Source: Cylindrospermum stagnale PCC 7417
GTDB lineage: Bacteria; Cyanobacteriota; Cyanobacteriia; Cyanobacteriales; Nostocaceae
Assembly: GCF_000317535.1 (NCBI RefSeq)
Contig: NC_019757.1
Coordinates: forward strand, 1,215,001 to 1,279,000
Length of the DNA: 64,000 nt
Direction of reading: 5' to 3'
Made by a program: the position numbers and the translations under genes. Below, piece after piece: positions 38,259 through 47,078 of the stretch; the first letter of the stretch is position 1; each line of letters begins with the position of its first letter. The notes under the pieces were generated by a model that made no database searches, had not been told where the DNA came from, and saw only the letters and a program-made list of their open reading frames with translations.

Positions 38259-39605
38259 TTATATCTGCGAGGATGCTTGCTGGCTTCTGCCTAGGTGGGT
38301 GTATGTCTTAGCTAATTGCCGTTGGATTAGAGGAATGTTGTTGCGGGCCGCATGACGCTTTTCAAGGATATTCACGGCTTTATGATACTTGCTGGCACGA
38401 ATTAGGGCATCAAGATAAATTTGCTCAAATAAATCTCGTTGGGCATGGGAACCACCGGTGGAATACAATTCGGGCAATACTGGTTCTAGTTGAGCGATCG
38501 CATTTTGCCAATCACCTTGAGCATGGGCTATCATCCCCTTAGCCGCAGGTAATGCCACTTGTTTCCAAGTTTTGCGAGCATAAGGTAAAGCTTTTTCGGC
38601 GTAATCTTGGATGCTCTCTAACATCTGTGTCGCCCAGTCATCCTTACCAGCCCGCACCAGCGCATAGATGTATTGTAGATCCAGAAAGGCGATCGCGTGT
38701 TCGTGAAGTCTGGGATATAAATAAGCGGCGATTTCCTGCCAGCGAGAACCGACATCTACCCCGCGCAACTCCAACCTTAACAGTAGGGAAATGGCGTTGA
38801 TTTGCTCCCGTGCAGCGTCTTTATTGGCACGTCCCCAAATATGTTGATCATAAATTTCTACCGCCTGGTGAAAATTATCGGCATCTAGGTGGTAGAGGGC
38901 AGTATGCCACCAAAGATGGGTGTAAAATGCCAGGTCGGTGTTTTCCCAAGTGTCAGCGAGACTTTCCATCCAAGCGATTCCCTCTTCTAGGCGACCTTGA
39001 GTTTCTAAAACATGGGCAACAGCGTGATGGGCCCATGGGTGATGACGCTTCATCTCAACTGCCTGCCGTCCTGCTGCTTCTGCTTCTACTAATCGGTGAC
39101 ATTCTTCTAAACCAAAAGCCAGAATTCCATACATATAAGGATTCTCGCGATTAGCGGGGAAAACTTTTTCGGCAATTTGCAGTAACCCCTGACTATTGCC
39201 GATATTTCTTTGGTGGTACTGGCAGATATGCACCGAAGCTAAATCACGGGGATAGCGATCGCTAATTGTTTGATGAATAGCGATCGCTTGTTGTAGATCA
39301 CGAATAGCCCAAGCGTCAATCGCCCTCACAAATAGCTTTTCTCGTTCATTGGCCTGTGCTAAATTCTTGTTTGCCGCATCCAAATAGGGCGTCGCCAACT
39401 TCAAAGCATCAGCTTTACCCGAAAACAGGTAAAAAGCTACAACTTGAGCATTTGCGATCACACAAGCTGGATCTGCCTCAACCGCCTTGAGAATAACTTG
39501 GGCATCATTGCCAACACCTAATAACTCATCAACAAAGCGATTTACGGCTGTTACCGCCTCTAATGAATCAGTGGTGATTTCCAGTTCTTGAGAATCTTGC
39601 AACAT
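38259..39605 (-). CDS. Tetratricopeptide repeat protein, TTC38-like
   Basis: A 448-residue soluble alpha-solenoid. Helical TPR-like pairs run the whole length. The central HHPWAHHAVAHVLETQGR and LWWHTALYHLD segments match the TTC38 family of unknown function. No signal peptide. Divided from the haloperoxidase homologue by 200 bp on the same strand. A role in protein-protein contact is inferred only from the fold. Confidence 0.8.
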   Translation of the reverse strand: MLQDSQELEITTDSLEAVTAVNRFVDELLGVGNDAQVILKAVEADPACVIANAQVVAFYLFSGKADALKLATPYLDAANKNLAQANEREKLFVRAIDAWAIRDLQQAIAIHQTISDRYPRDLASVHICQYHQRNIGNSQGLLQIAEKVFPANRENPYMYGILAFGLEECHRLVEAEAAGRQAVEMKRHHPWAHHAVAHVLETQGRLEEGIAWMESLADTWENTDLAFYTHLWWHTALYHLDADNFHQAVEIYDQHIWGRANKDAAREQINAISLLLRLELRGVDVGSRWQEIAAYLYPRLHEHAIAFLDLQYIYALVRAGKDDWATQMLESIQDYAEKALPYARKTWKQVALPAAKGMIAHAQGDWQNAIAQLEPVLPELYSTGGSHAQRDLFEQIYLDALIRASKYHKAVNILEKRHAARNNIPLIQRQLAKTYTHLGRSQQASSQI

Positions 39606-39806
39606 CGTTTTTCCCAGAGCATTACACGCCTACTAGCACTAAGTAGTGATAAATTTACTTAGGGCAAATCCCAATGATGTAAGCATCTTGGTTGATCGCT
39701 GCGTGTGAATTAATTAAATTTATGGCAGCTGACTTTTCCCAACTTAACTTTTATCTACTGTATATCAATCGAGATACAGTAGATTATAGCCAACAGAAAG
39801 ATAGAT

Positions 39807-41624
39807 TTAAACCGTGATTTTTGTGCCATCAAACTTGGTGAAAGTGAAGCCATTGAATTTTTCGTTGTAACCCAGCCTTTCATCCCTGAGGATACTAATG
39901 GCGATCTCTTCACCCAAAGCCAAGCCAGCGGAACCATCTGTACGCCAATGAATACCACCGTGTCCGCGACCAAGGGCATAATTAGCTGCCAGCTTGTTCA
40001 ACTCACCACCCACCGTTAGAGGCTCTGCTATATAGGGAATCACCTTAGTAGGGTCATTAGGATCAGGTACTACAGGATAGGGGATAATGAAACTCTCATC
40101 AAAGTATGCCTTTATTAGGGTGGCACTAACACCAGCAATCGATGCGGCACCACCAACATAAGAAGAATGAATGGGTGAGCCTTCCGGGAATCCATGCGGT
40201 AACAGATAGGAACCAAATTTGCTAAAGCTTTGAGCTATAGCTTTGGAGTTTAAGATCTCCGCATTAATCGGATACTGAGTTTTATTGATATAGTTGTTGT
40301 GGACTAAACCACCATAAGCTTCTGGACGCAAAATGCGGTGTAGATAATACTTTTGCCAGTATGCAGCTCTGACCGCGCGGGATGTACCCAGGTTAAGTAA
40401 AGCTTGTAAATGTCCCAGTGCAAACGACCCATTACCCCCCTGTTGAGTCTTTGATTTGACAAAGGGATTACCTGGATTAAAGGGTGCGCCAATGCCACTG
40501 CTCAGAGGGTCGTTGGCGTTGGGACTTCCACCCAAAATTAAAGCAGCTCCGAAGAATGTAGCCCCTGGTGAATGGGAGAATTCCGATAAGTCGCGAATAG
40601 TGAATATATAACGGCGAACAGAGTCGTACTTCAGCGATTTAGGACTGCCTCCATTCTGCACATTCAGCCATTCTTCGTAATCAGTCAGGAAGTCATTACC
40701 AGGCAGAGCAGTACGAATCAGCGGCGAAATAAACTGATTTCCCCAAGGAATATTCAGCAATGCAAACTGTGAGATGTGAGGCCCTACTAATACCCCTGGT
40801 GCAGTAACATGTTTTGCCGTCCTGCCAGATTTATCATTCTGATCAACGTAGGTGACGCTACCGCGAAATAGAGTTTGGGGAGTGACACGTCCATTTAGTT
40901 TCGGACCTTTGAACGCTGAAAGCTTGTTGATATCTTCAACAGCTGCCAAGACAAGCGGGTCGTCAGTGTTATTCTGTAATTTGTGAAAAGGTACATCCCG
41001 CAGTAAGGCTTGCCAATAAAGTTCAACAGCTTCAGCAGCCCGTTCTGCACTAGCGAGAGTTGCTGGTGGCGGCACTGCTATCTGAGCGGCATTGCACCCT
41101 TCTAAGCTGATTGCTAAGGGGCCCTGAGCATTGACCAGTTTCCTAGTACCTCCCAAGATGACCTTTTCAAAGTCATCATGGTTTTGGGTTGTCACTGCCT
41201 TGGTCAGAGAGTCATAAGCTTTGAGATCGACTTCACCCAGTTTGTTGTGCGGTAGTCCCCTAGAGTCAGAGCCGATTTTGTTGGGGTACTTCTCTTCATC
41301 ACCATTGGTGGGATGGGGAGGAATGGGAATCTCTCGATTAGCCTTTGCTGCTGCTACACGCACTTGATAGGCTTTGTCTCGCAACTTGTCATAGTCCAAC
41401 CGCCCCACAATATCTTTTGCCAGAACGGTATCTTCTCCTTTCTTCCAAGAGAGAGATACACCCATAACTCCAGCAGCGGTAAGCAGACTAGTGCGACCGA
41501 GGAATGAGCGTCTACTCAACCGCCCAAAAAAAGAGCGTTTGCTACCTCCACCAGCGACACGGGAATGCTTCGCCTCTTGTGTATCTTTTGGGTAAGGTTG
41601 ATGAGAATTAGGGTCGATTTGCAT
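39807..41624 (-). CDS. Tat-exported vanadium-dependent haloperoxidase homologue
   Basis: A 605-residue protein of the vanadium haloperoxidase/PAP2 superfamily. A twin-arginine signal (SRRSFLGRTS) lies near residues 37-46. The vanadate-binding set is largely present: QKYYLHRILRPEAYGG (Lys and Arg) and ALGRGHGGIHWRTDG (Arg and the vanadate-bound His). The middle motif, normally SY-P-x-GHA, reads SSYVGGAAS, so the acid-base His is replaced by Ala493. The enzyme may have altered activity or act as a phosphatase/sulfatase-like protein. It is last in the minus-strand sulfur group, 96 bp after an ssuA-like gene. Confidence 0.82.
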   Translation of the reverse strand: MQIDPNSHQPYPKDTQEAKHSRVAGGGSKRSFFGRLSRRSFLGRTSLLTAAGVMGVSLSWKKGEDTVLAKDIVGRLDYDKLRDKAYQVRVAAAKANREIPIPPHPTNGDEEKYPNKIGSDSRGLPHNKLGEVDLKAYDSLTKAVTTQNHDDFEKVILGGTRKLVNAQGPLAISLEGCNAAQIAVPPPATLASAERAAEAVELYWQALLRDVPFHKLQNNTDDPLVLAAVEDINKLSAFKGPKLNGRVTPQTLFRGSVTYVDQNDKSGRTAKHVTAPGVLVGPHISQFALLNIPWGNQFISPLIRTALPGNDFLTDYEEWLNVQNGGSPKSLKYDSVRRYIFTIRDLSEFSHSPGATFFGAALILGGSPNANDPLSSGIGAPFNPGNPFVKSKTQQGGNGSFALGHLQALLNLGTSRAVRAAYWQKYYLHRILRPEAYGGLVHNNYINKTQYPINAEILNSKAIAQSFSKFGSYLLPHGFPEGSPIHSSYVGGAASIAGVSATLIKAYFDESFIIPYPVVPDPNDPTKVIPYIAEPLTVGGELNKLAANYALGRGHGGIHWRTDGSAGLALGEEIAISILRDERLGYNEKFNGFTFTKFDGTKITV

Positions 41625-41720
41625 TTCTATTGTCTCTATAGCTATAAAGTGAAATATTCGGGTAGAGTTGGATATTTTTGGATTATTTTTTCATCCTGAA
41701 TGAAGCGTAATTTCCAGGTT

Positions 41721-42785
41721 CTATTTTTCACTAATTAATGTTGGCGGAGTCAGCGCTGTATATTCTTCAGGTTTTAGCAGCGCTTCTTGGATGTTAATCT
41801 TTTTGGGCAGAATTTTTTCGCTATAAAATATATCAGCTATCCGCTGTTGATCTTTCATTAATTCTGGGGTGATTCCTTTCAAGCGATAATTTGCCCGGCT
41901 AGTGATTATCTCCTGAATAGGCAAATCAATTTTGAGTATTGGTGATAATAGCTTGGCAACATCTTTGCGGTTTGCTTCTGCCCATTCAGCATTTTTATTA
42001 ATTTCTTCAAGGATAATCTTGACTAATTCGGGATTGTCCTTAGTAAACTCCCGTGTAGCCACATAATATCCCCCTGGAGTCCCAATATTTTTGCCATCTC
42101 GCAGCACACGCGCACCGTGGATTTTTTCCACCAAAGCTAAATGCGGATCGCTAGTTACCCAAACAGGAATATTTCCCTGAATAAATGCACCACGGGCTTC
42201 GACATTGGGCATACTTAGAACTTGAATATCACTATATTTTAAACCCACTTCTTCTAAGGCTTTGAGAATAAAATAGTGAGAAGCAGAACCTTTTTGAAAG
42301 ACAACTTTTTGACCTTTGATATCAGCTAGAGTTTTAATAGGAGAACCCTTAGGCACAACAATAGCACTCCCTGTACCAGAAGTCCGAGTAAGCCGCCTAC
42401 CAGCAATATAGACGATAGATGCACCAGAAGCTTGGGCAAATATGGGAGGAGTTTCCCCAACAGATCCCAGATCAATTTTGCCGACATTCATGGCTTCCAT
42501 GAGTTGTGGACCTTGGGCAAATTGCGCCCACTCTATTTTTACCCCCAAAGGTTCTAGACGTTTTTCTAAAACTTTCGATACCCTAACTATATCGCCGGAG
42601 CTTTGATAGCCCATGCGGACTACTTTTGTGTTAAAGCTTAGAGATTTCGATGGTGCTGTTTCTGCTTTGGGACTGGTGGAAGTACAACTAATTAAGGTAG
42701 TGGATAGCAGCATTAACCCAGACATTGCGAGTAAGGCTACTTTGCTAATTACTGTTCGCTTGGTTCTGATGTTATTGGTCAACAC
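41721..42785 (-). CDS. ssuA: Sulfonate ABC transporter substrate-binding lipoprotein
   Basis: A 354-residue SsuA/TauA/NrtA-type binding protein. The N-terminal signal ends in a lipobox LISC near residue 34, so it is lipid-anchored. The SsuA-type opening VVRMGYQSSGDIVRVSKVLE and WAQFAQGPQLMEAMNVGKID, with VPKGSPIKTLADIKGQKV, identify the aliphatic-sulfonate group. No permease or ATPase is adjacent; SsuBC at 2.3-4.1 kb could serve it. It is paralogous to the protein at 43878-44966, with the tauD-like gene between them. Confidence 0.88.
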   Translation of the reverse strand: MLTNNIRTKRTVISKVALLAMSGLMLLSTTLISCTSTSPKAETAPSKSLSFNTKVVRMGYQSSGDIVRVSKVLEKRLEPLGVKIEWAQFAQGPQLMEAMNVGKIDLGSVGETPPIFAQASGASIVYIAGRRLTRTSGTGSAIVVPKGSPIKTLADIKGQKVVFQKGSASHYFILKALEEVGLKYSDIQVLSMPNVEARGAFIQGNIPVWVTSDPHLALVEKIHGARVLRDGKNIGTPGGYYVATREFTKDNPELVKIILEEINKNAEWAEANRKDVAKLLSPILKIDLPIQEIITSRANYRLKGITPELMKDQQRIADIFYSEKILPKKINIQEALLKPEEYTALTPPTLISEK

Positions 42786-42976
42786 TTGATTTTACCTCCA
42801 GGTAATTTCAATTCCTGCTCAAGGGCAAGTTTGTTATCCTTAAAAAAATTGGTTTCCAGCAGCGTTGAGATTTGACAAATGAGGCGGGCAAAATTTAGGA
42901 AATGGAGTGAGTATTACCCACTCCAGCTTTGAAGATGCAGAAGATGGAAAGCTGAAAATGAATTAGTTTAGTTGAA

Positions 42977-43840
42977 TTAAAAGGGACGGCTACCAGCTAA
43001 ACTAACTCGTCTCATTACCCGGCGTTCGTTGGGATCAAATGCTTGACGATAATGCAAGGTGGCTTGATTATCCCAGTAGACAATGTCACCTACAGACCAT
43101 TTGTGTTGGTAGTAAAATTGGGGCTGATTTAGGTGTTGGCGCAACTGCTCGATCAGTTCTGCACCTGCTTCTGGTTCTAAGCCGACAACTTCAACTTCTG
43201 TGGAATAGCCCAAATAGAGAATCTTTTTACCACTTTCAGGATGTGTGCGAACCAGTGGATGGGGATATACAGGGCTGATCAGGGGAATATTGCGATCCAA
43301 ACGGTATTTAGAGGACGGTGTGTCGCGATCGCGCAAAAATGGATTGTAGGTAATCAACTGCAAGTCTGCAATCCGCGCCTTGGTTGACTCGTCTAAAGTT
43401 TCATAAGCTAAATTGAGATTTAACCAAGAGGTATCTCCACCAACAGCCGGTACTTCCAAAGCATAAAGCAGCGAACCACTAGAAGGTTTGGGAGTCCAAT
43501 GGTGATCAGAATGGAAAGCCAACTCTCCAGTACCGGTATAGCCTCCATCAACATTGGAGATGGGAATCACCACCGGAGTTACACCTGGTTGGGAAGCCAA
43601 AACAGGAACATCGTTTGGTGGTACATAAAGGTCACCAAAGTAAAACGCAAAGTTTAGAAGTTGCTCATCATCTAGCTTCTGCTCTTTGAAAATTAAAATA
43701 TGGCGATCGCGCAAAGCTTGCTTTAACTGCAAAATCACCTCAGGCTTCACAGGTTTGCTCACATCCAAACCAGTCACCACAGCGCCCAATGCACCACCAG
43801 TAGCAGCGATTTTAAATTCTGTCAAAGTCAAAGTAGGCAT
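42977..43840 (-). CDS. TauD/TfdA-family Fe(II)/2-oxoglutarate dioxygenase
   Basis: A 287-residue dioxygenase. The iron facial triad is visible: His and Asp in AFHSDHHWTPKP, the distal His in TLHYRQAFD; the 2-oxoglutarate Arg lies in the RRVMRRVSL tail. TauD-family enzymes hydroxylate taurine, alkylsulfates or sulfonates, releasing sulfite or sulfate. Lying between two sulfonate-binding proteins, an organosulfur substrate is likely; taurine versus alkylsulfate cannot be decided. Confidence 0.88.
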   Translation of the reverse strand: MPTLTLTEFKIAATGGALGAVVTGLDVSKPVKPEVILQLKQALRDRHILIFKEQKLDDEQLLNFAFYFGDLYVPPNDVPVLASQPGVTPVVIPISNVDGGYTGTGELAFHSDHHWTPKPSSGSLLYALEVPAVGGDTSWLNLNLAYETLDESTKARIADLQLITYNPFLRDRDTPSSKYRLDRNIPLISPVYPHPLVRTHPESGKKILYLGYSTEVEVVGLEPEAGAELIEQLRQHLNQPQFYYQHKWSVGDIVYWDNQATLHYRQAFDPNERRVMRRVSLAGSRPF

Positions 43841-43877
43841 AATCTTCTCCTGTATAAAAATCTTTTGTTTGAGATAT

Positions 43878-44966
43878 CTATTTTTGAGCTAACACCTCAG
43901 CGGGAGTAATCTTGGCATACTCTTCAGATGTTAAAAACCCATCTCTAACATTCACCTTCTTCGGTATCTGTCCGAGGCTGTACCATTTATCTGCAACCTC
44001 TTGTTGCTTGGTAATGACTTGCTGAGTAATCGGTCGCAGCCCATACTCATACTTCTGATGCATGATTTCTAGCGTCGGCACATCTAGCTGAGTTACAGGC
44101 GCAAGCAGTTGTGCCATTTCTTGGGGATGATCCTTAGCCCAAAGTTCTGCTTTTTGTAGTTCCTCTAAAAATGCTTTGATTACTTCAGGATGTGCCTGAT
44201 AAAACTGGCGTGAGGTTGAGTAAAAATTGGCAGTATCCCGCAATTTTTCCCCATCTACCAAAACACGACCGACTTTCTTTTGTTCAGATCTTGTAACAAA
44301 TGGGTCCCAAATAAACCAAGCATCCACCTTACCTTGACTGAACGCTACATTGGCATCTGGCGGTGCTAAGAAAACTGACTCTACATCGGTCAGTTTTAAA
44401 CCTGCTCCTTCCAATGCTTTTACTAACAGATAGTGACCAATCGATGCTTTTTGGAAAGCCACCTTTTTGCCCTTCAACTCAGCAACACTTTTAATAGGAG
44501 AGTTCACCGGAACTAAAAGAGAGATAGCTTTACCATTAGGGGCTGTAGTAGCTAGGTAGACAAGTGGCGCTCCTGCTGCTTGGGAAAAAACGGGAGGCGA
44601 TTCCGCAGTGGATGCAATGTCAAGTCCGTTCGCATTCAGGGCTTCTAGCTGTTGTGGTCCAGCAGCAAACTCAGGCCACTGTACCTTAAAACCCAAAGAT
44701 GCCAATCTTTTATCTAAGGTGCCCTGCTTTTCAAGAACTGCTAGAGCAGTTAGTTGTTTGGAGCGCACAATTCGCACCACCTGCTTCTTCGTTGGCTCCT
44801 GACTACTATTAGGTGAAGTTGCCGACTGCTCACTGCTTCTCTGAGATTGACTGCAACTCGATATGGTAGTTGATAGTGCTAAACAGTAACCAAGGGTGAA
44901 TAATAAGGAACGACGAGTTGTTCGCTGGCGATTCCCAGATTCTAATTTCACTTTCAAACCTAGCAT
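43878..44966 (-). CDS. Second sulfonate substrate-binding lipoprotein
   Basis: A 362-residue SsuA-like protein. Signal peptide with a lipobox ISSC near residue 38, then VRIVRSKQLTALAVLEKQG, FAAGPQQLEALNANGLDIA and VPVNSPIKSVAELKGKKVAF. It shares the fold and about the same length with the 41721-42785 protein but has diverged clearly, so the two likely recognise different sulfur compounds. It lies 37 bp before the tauD-like gene, so these two are almost certainly cotranscribed. Confidence 0.87.
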   Translation of the reverse strand: MLGLKVKLESGNRQRTTRRSLLFTLGYCLALSTTISSCSQSQRSSEQSATSPNSSQEPTKKQVVRIVRSKQLTALAVLEKQGTLDKRLASLGFKVQWPEFAAGPQQLEALNANGLDIASTAESPPVFSQAAGAPLVYLATTAPNGKAISLLVPVNSPIKSVAELKGKKVAFQKASIGHYLLVKALEGAGLKLTDVESVFLAPPDANVAFSQGKVDAWFIWDPFVTRSEQKKVGRVLVDGEKLRDTANFYSTSRQFYQAHPEVIKAFLEELQKAELWAKDHPQEMAQLLAPVTQLDVPTLEIMHQKYEYGLRPITQQVITKQQEVADKWYSLGQIPKKVNVRDGFLTSEEYAKITPAEVLAQK

Positions 44967-45092
44967 GAATTGTTTTACTTATTCCTATTCAAATGGTCAA
45001 AATGAGCACAAAAAAATAGGTTTGCATAAATATCCCAAAAATATTTTTAGATTTTTAAATTTTGTTTTTTTGTGATATCTGAAGTTAGGAAA

Positions 45093-45115
45093 TAGGGTGG
45101 AGATAACCCACCCTA
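45093..45115 (-). terminator. Hairpin between the methyltransferase and binding-protein genes
   Basis: TAGGGTGG and CCACCCTA pair around a 7-nt loop in the 300-bp spacer. A second hairpin (CAATCC/GGATTG) lies at 45228-45247 nearer the methyltransferase stop. Either may separate the methyltransferase from the downstream genes. Confidence 0.4.
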
Positions 45116-45267
45116 AAGGAACTTGACAGACTGAAAACTCAAGATTCGTGAGGAGGAAAAATTTGCGGAAATTGAGTAGAGAAAAATCCGAAATTTTCAC
45201 TCACTTCTGTCTTTAGGTATGGGGTCAATCCAAAATCCTGGGATTGAATGATTAGCTTTCAATGTGC

Positions 45268-46080
45268 CTAATGCTTCCAAGCAACTCTAATTGAAGCTTT
45301 AATTTCTTCTGTGAAATATCCAGAAGGCTCAACACCCAGCAATGTTTCCTTGAGATCTTTTTCAAATGCTTCAGCATCATCACCAAAGAAAATCTTGAGC
45401 GCAAAGGCAGTTGTGTACAAATAGCCAAGATAGCTGGACACTGTCCAATGTTGCTCAAAGGGTACTTCATAGACTTCTTGACGTGCAAAAGCCGACTTGG
45501 CAATTACAACTTCATGGGGAGGATCGGGAATATTCCAAAGGCCTTGTCCTCGTTGTCCAGTCCGCCGTTGCTCACCTAACCATTTCTTCACAACTTCGAT
45601 GGCGGCTTGTTTCCAAGGGAGAGGGCTTCCCCAAGGGTTTTCGTTAGTGCCGATCAATACCAGTCCCCCGTCTTCAGAGAGCAATTGATAAATGCGCTCC
45701 AGTACGAGTTCTCGATCCATCCAATGGAAAGCTCTGCCAATGGTGACTAGCTGAAATACCCCTAAACTAGAGTTAATCAGTTCTGCCCCTTGCTCTAGCC
45801 AGGTAATATTATTTGCCCCTACAGATGAAGCTTGTTGTTTAGCGATCTTCAGCATTTCTGGATCGGGATCGACAGCAACCACTTCTTGAAATTGGCTTTG
45901 TAGAGGAATTGTCATCAGTCCTGGGCCGCAACCCAAGTCTAGGAGTCTTCCTTGATTATTGAAATGGAATATTTCAGCTAGTTTAGCAAATAAGGCAGGT
46001 GGGTATTTGGCTCGATATCGAGCGTAGTCTTCAGCTGCACCCTCAAATAATGTTGGGTCATAGGTAGGAAGTGTTTTCAT
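45268..46080 (-). CDS. Class I SAM-dependent methyltransferase
   Basis: A 270-residue methyltransferase of the type 11/UbiE-like group. SAM motif I is LLDLGCGPGLMTIPL near residue 47, motif II has AVDPDPEMLKIA and the post-motif QLVTIGRAFHWMD. No transit or membrane segments. The substrate is unknown. As the gene nearest the conserved region 46325-46540 on the minus strand, it may belong to the sulfur regulon, for example acting on a thiol or sulfide, but that is inference. Confidence 0.85.
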   Translation of the reverse strand: MKTLPTYDPTLFEGAAEDYARYRAKYPPALFAKLAEIFHFNNQGRLLDLGCGPGLMTIPLQSQFQEVVAVDPDPEMLKIAKQQASSVGANNITWLEQGAELINSSLGVFQLVTIGRAFHWMDRELVLERIYQLLSEDGGLVLIGTNENPWGSPLPWKQAAIEVVKKWLGEQRRTGQRGQGLWNIPDPPHEVVIAKSAFARQEVYEVPFEQHWTVSSYLGYLYTTAFALKIFFGDDAEAFEKDLKETLLGVEPSGYFTEEIKASIRVAWKH

Positions 46081-46324
46081 TGTTGATACTTTCTCTATCA
46101 GACGTCTTCAACTGTTGATCTCTAGATTTAGGTAAGTAAGGTAGACAGGACTCAATGCCTACCCTACGAGACAGCGAGTAGACAGTTTAGACGGTTAACA
46201 TTTTTGGCTGATGACCATTGGGTGATCACAATATGCGATCGCAAAAACAAAAGTCTTAAATGTCAAGTCATCACCCCATCGATGCTGACCTATTGCAGCA
46301 GGTAGGGGTAGACTCATAACAAAT

Positions 46325-46540
46325 AATCTCCGGTAACTTGACCGCTTTACCGTTGTTTTATCCACAACATAGTTTTTCACAGTTTTTGCTAAAAAGCAAG
46401 CATCTCAGAAAAGTAATTGCAAAGTAACAATATATGAAATTCAGTCTAAAAGCCGGAAAATAGACTTGCTTTTTCCAGAAGTTTGTGCAAATATCCTGTG
46501 TTATAACTAAAACAACTACAATTCGATAGTGTTGCCGTAG
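46325..46540. promoter_or_regulatory. Second copy of the sulfur-locus regulatory region
   Basis: The reverse complement aligns with 6395-6600 from end to end. The inverted repeat is CGGTAA (46331-46336) and TTACCG (46347-46352) with the same 10-nt spacer as in the first copy. Blocks TTTGCACAAA, GGAAAAAGCAAG, TGCTTGCTTTTTAG and AACTGTGAAAAACT are kept. It sits between the minus-strand methyltransferase/ssuA group and the plus-strand porin. The rest of the 46081-47078 spacer is AT-rich; a 40-residue frame near 46195-46318 is not supported. Confidence 0.65.
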
Positions 46541-46692
46541 TTTATGATTCTGCGCTCAATAAATTGGGGAGAACATTCATTCCGATGAAGGACATTTACC
46601 AAGTATTTATCAGGACTTATGCTAAATACGAGTAGCCAATCTGCTGATTTGCATCTAAAATCTACTGATTTCAGACTCCTAGTTCTGCGGGA

Positions 46693-46866
46693 CTACTGGA
46701 TAGGTGCGATGTTTGTTGTAGAGTTTGGATCTGCAAACACTAAGACATAGGCATCTAGCAAAAGTCTGTCAAAAACTGCGGGGGGTGACAACTCTTGACT
46801 AGATGCTATTAATCGCGTTTCTACAAATCGATTAAACTGGTTAAAACTCATGATTTTAGTAGTCAT
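46693..46866 (-). CDS. Small ORF of 57 residues
   Basis: ATG 46866 opens a frame reading MTTKIMSFNQFNRFVE...SPPAVFDRLLLDAYVLVFADP and ending ...NIAPIQ. The composition is protein-like (hydrophobic C-terminal half with regular polar N-terminal half), but no family is recognised and no strong ribosome site precedes it. It may be a real small protein near the porin promoter or a chance frame. Confidence 0.3.
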   Translation of the reverse strand: MTTKIMSFNQFNRFVETRLIASSQELSPPAVFDRLLLDAYVLVFADPNSTTNIAPIQ

Positions 46867-47078
46867 TTCTAACTGACTACAGCGCTACCTAAGCCGGCTT
46901 TATCTATGATTAAGCCAAGGTAAACCAAGCTTTTTACCAAACTAATTTATGTCAAGTAGCAAGTCTGTAATCCCAAGTAGTTCCAGGGTTCAGATATACG
47001 ATTGTTCGTTCTGCCAACAGGGTCTTAGTAGCTACAGAAATAAATATTACCCAGATAAATTGAGTTGACTTTTGTGAG

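Noticed and set aside
46195-46380. A 61-codon minus-strand frame overlapping the regulatory region
   Set aside because: Its first third lies in the conserved non-coding element and has no counterpart in the 6.4-kb copy; the rest shows no family.
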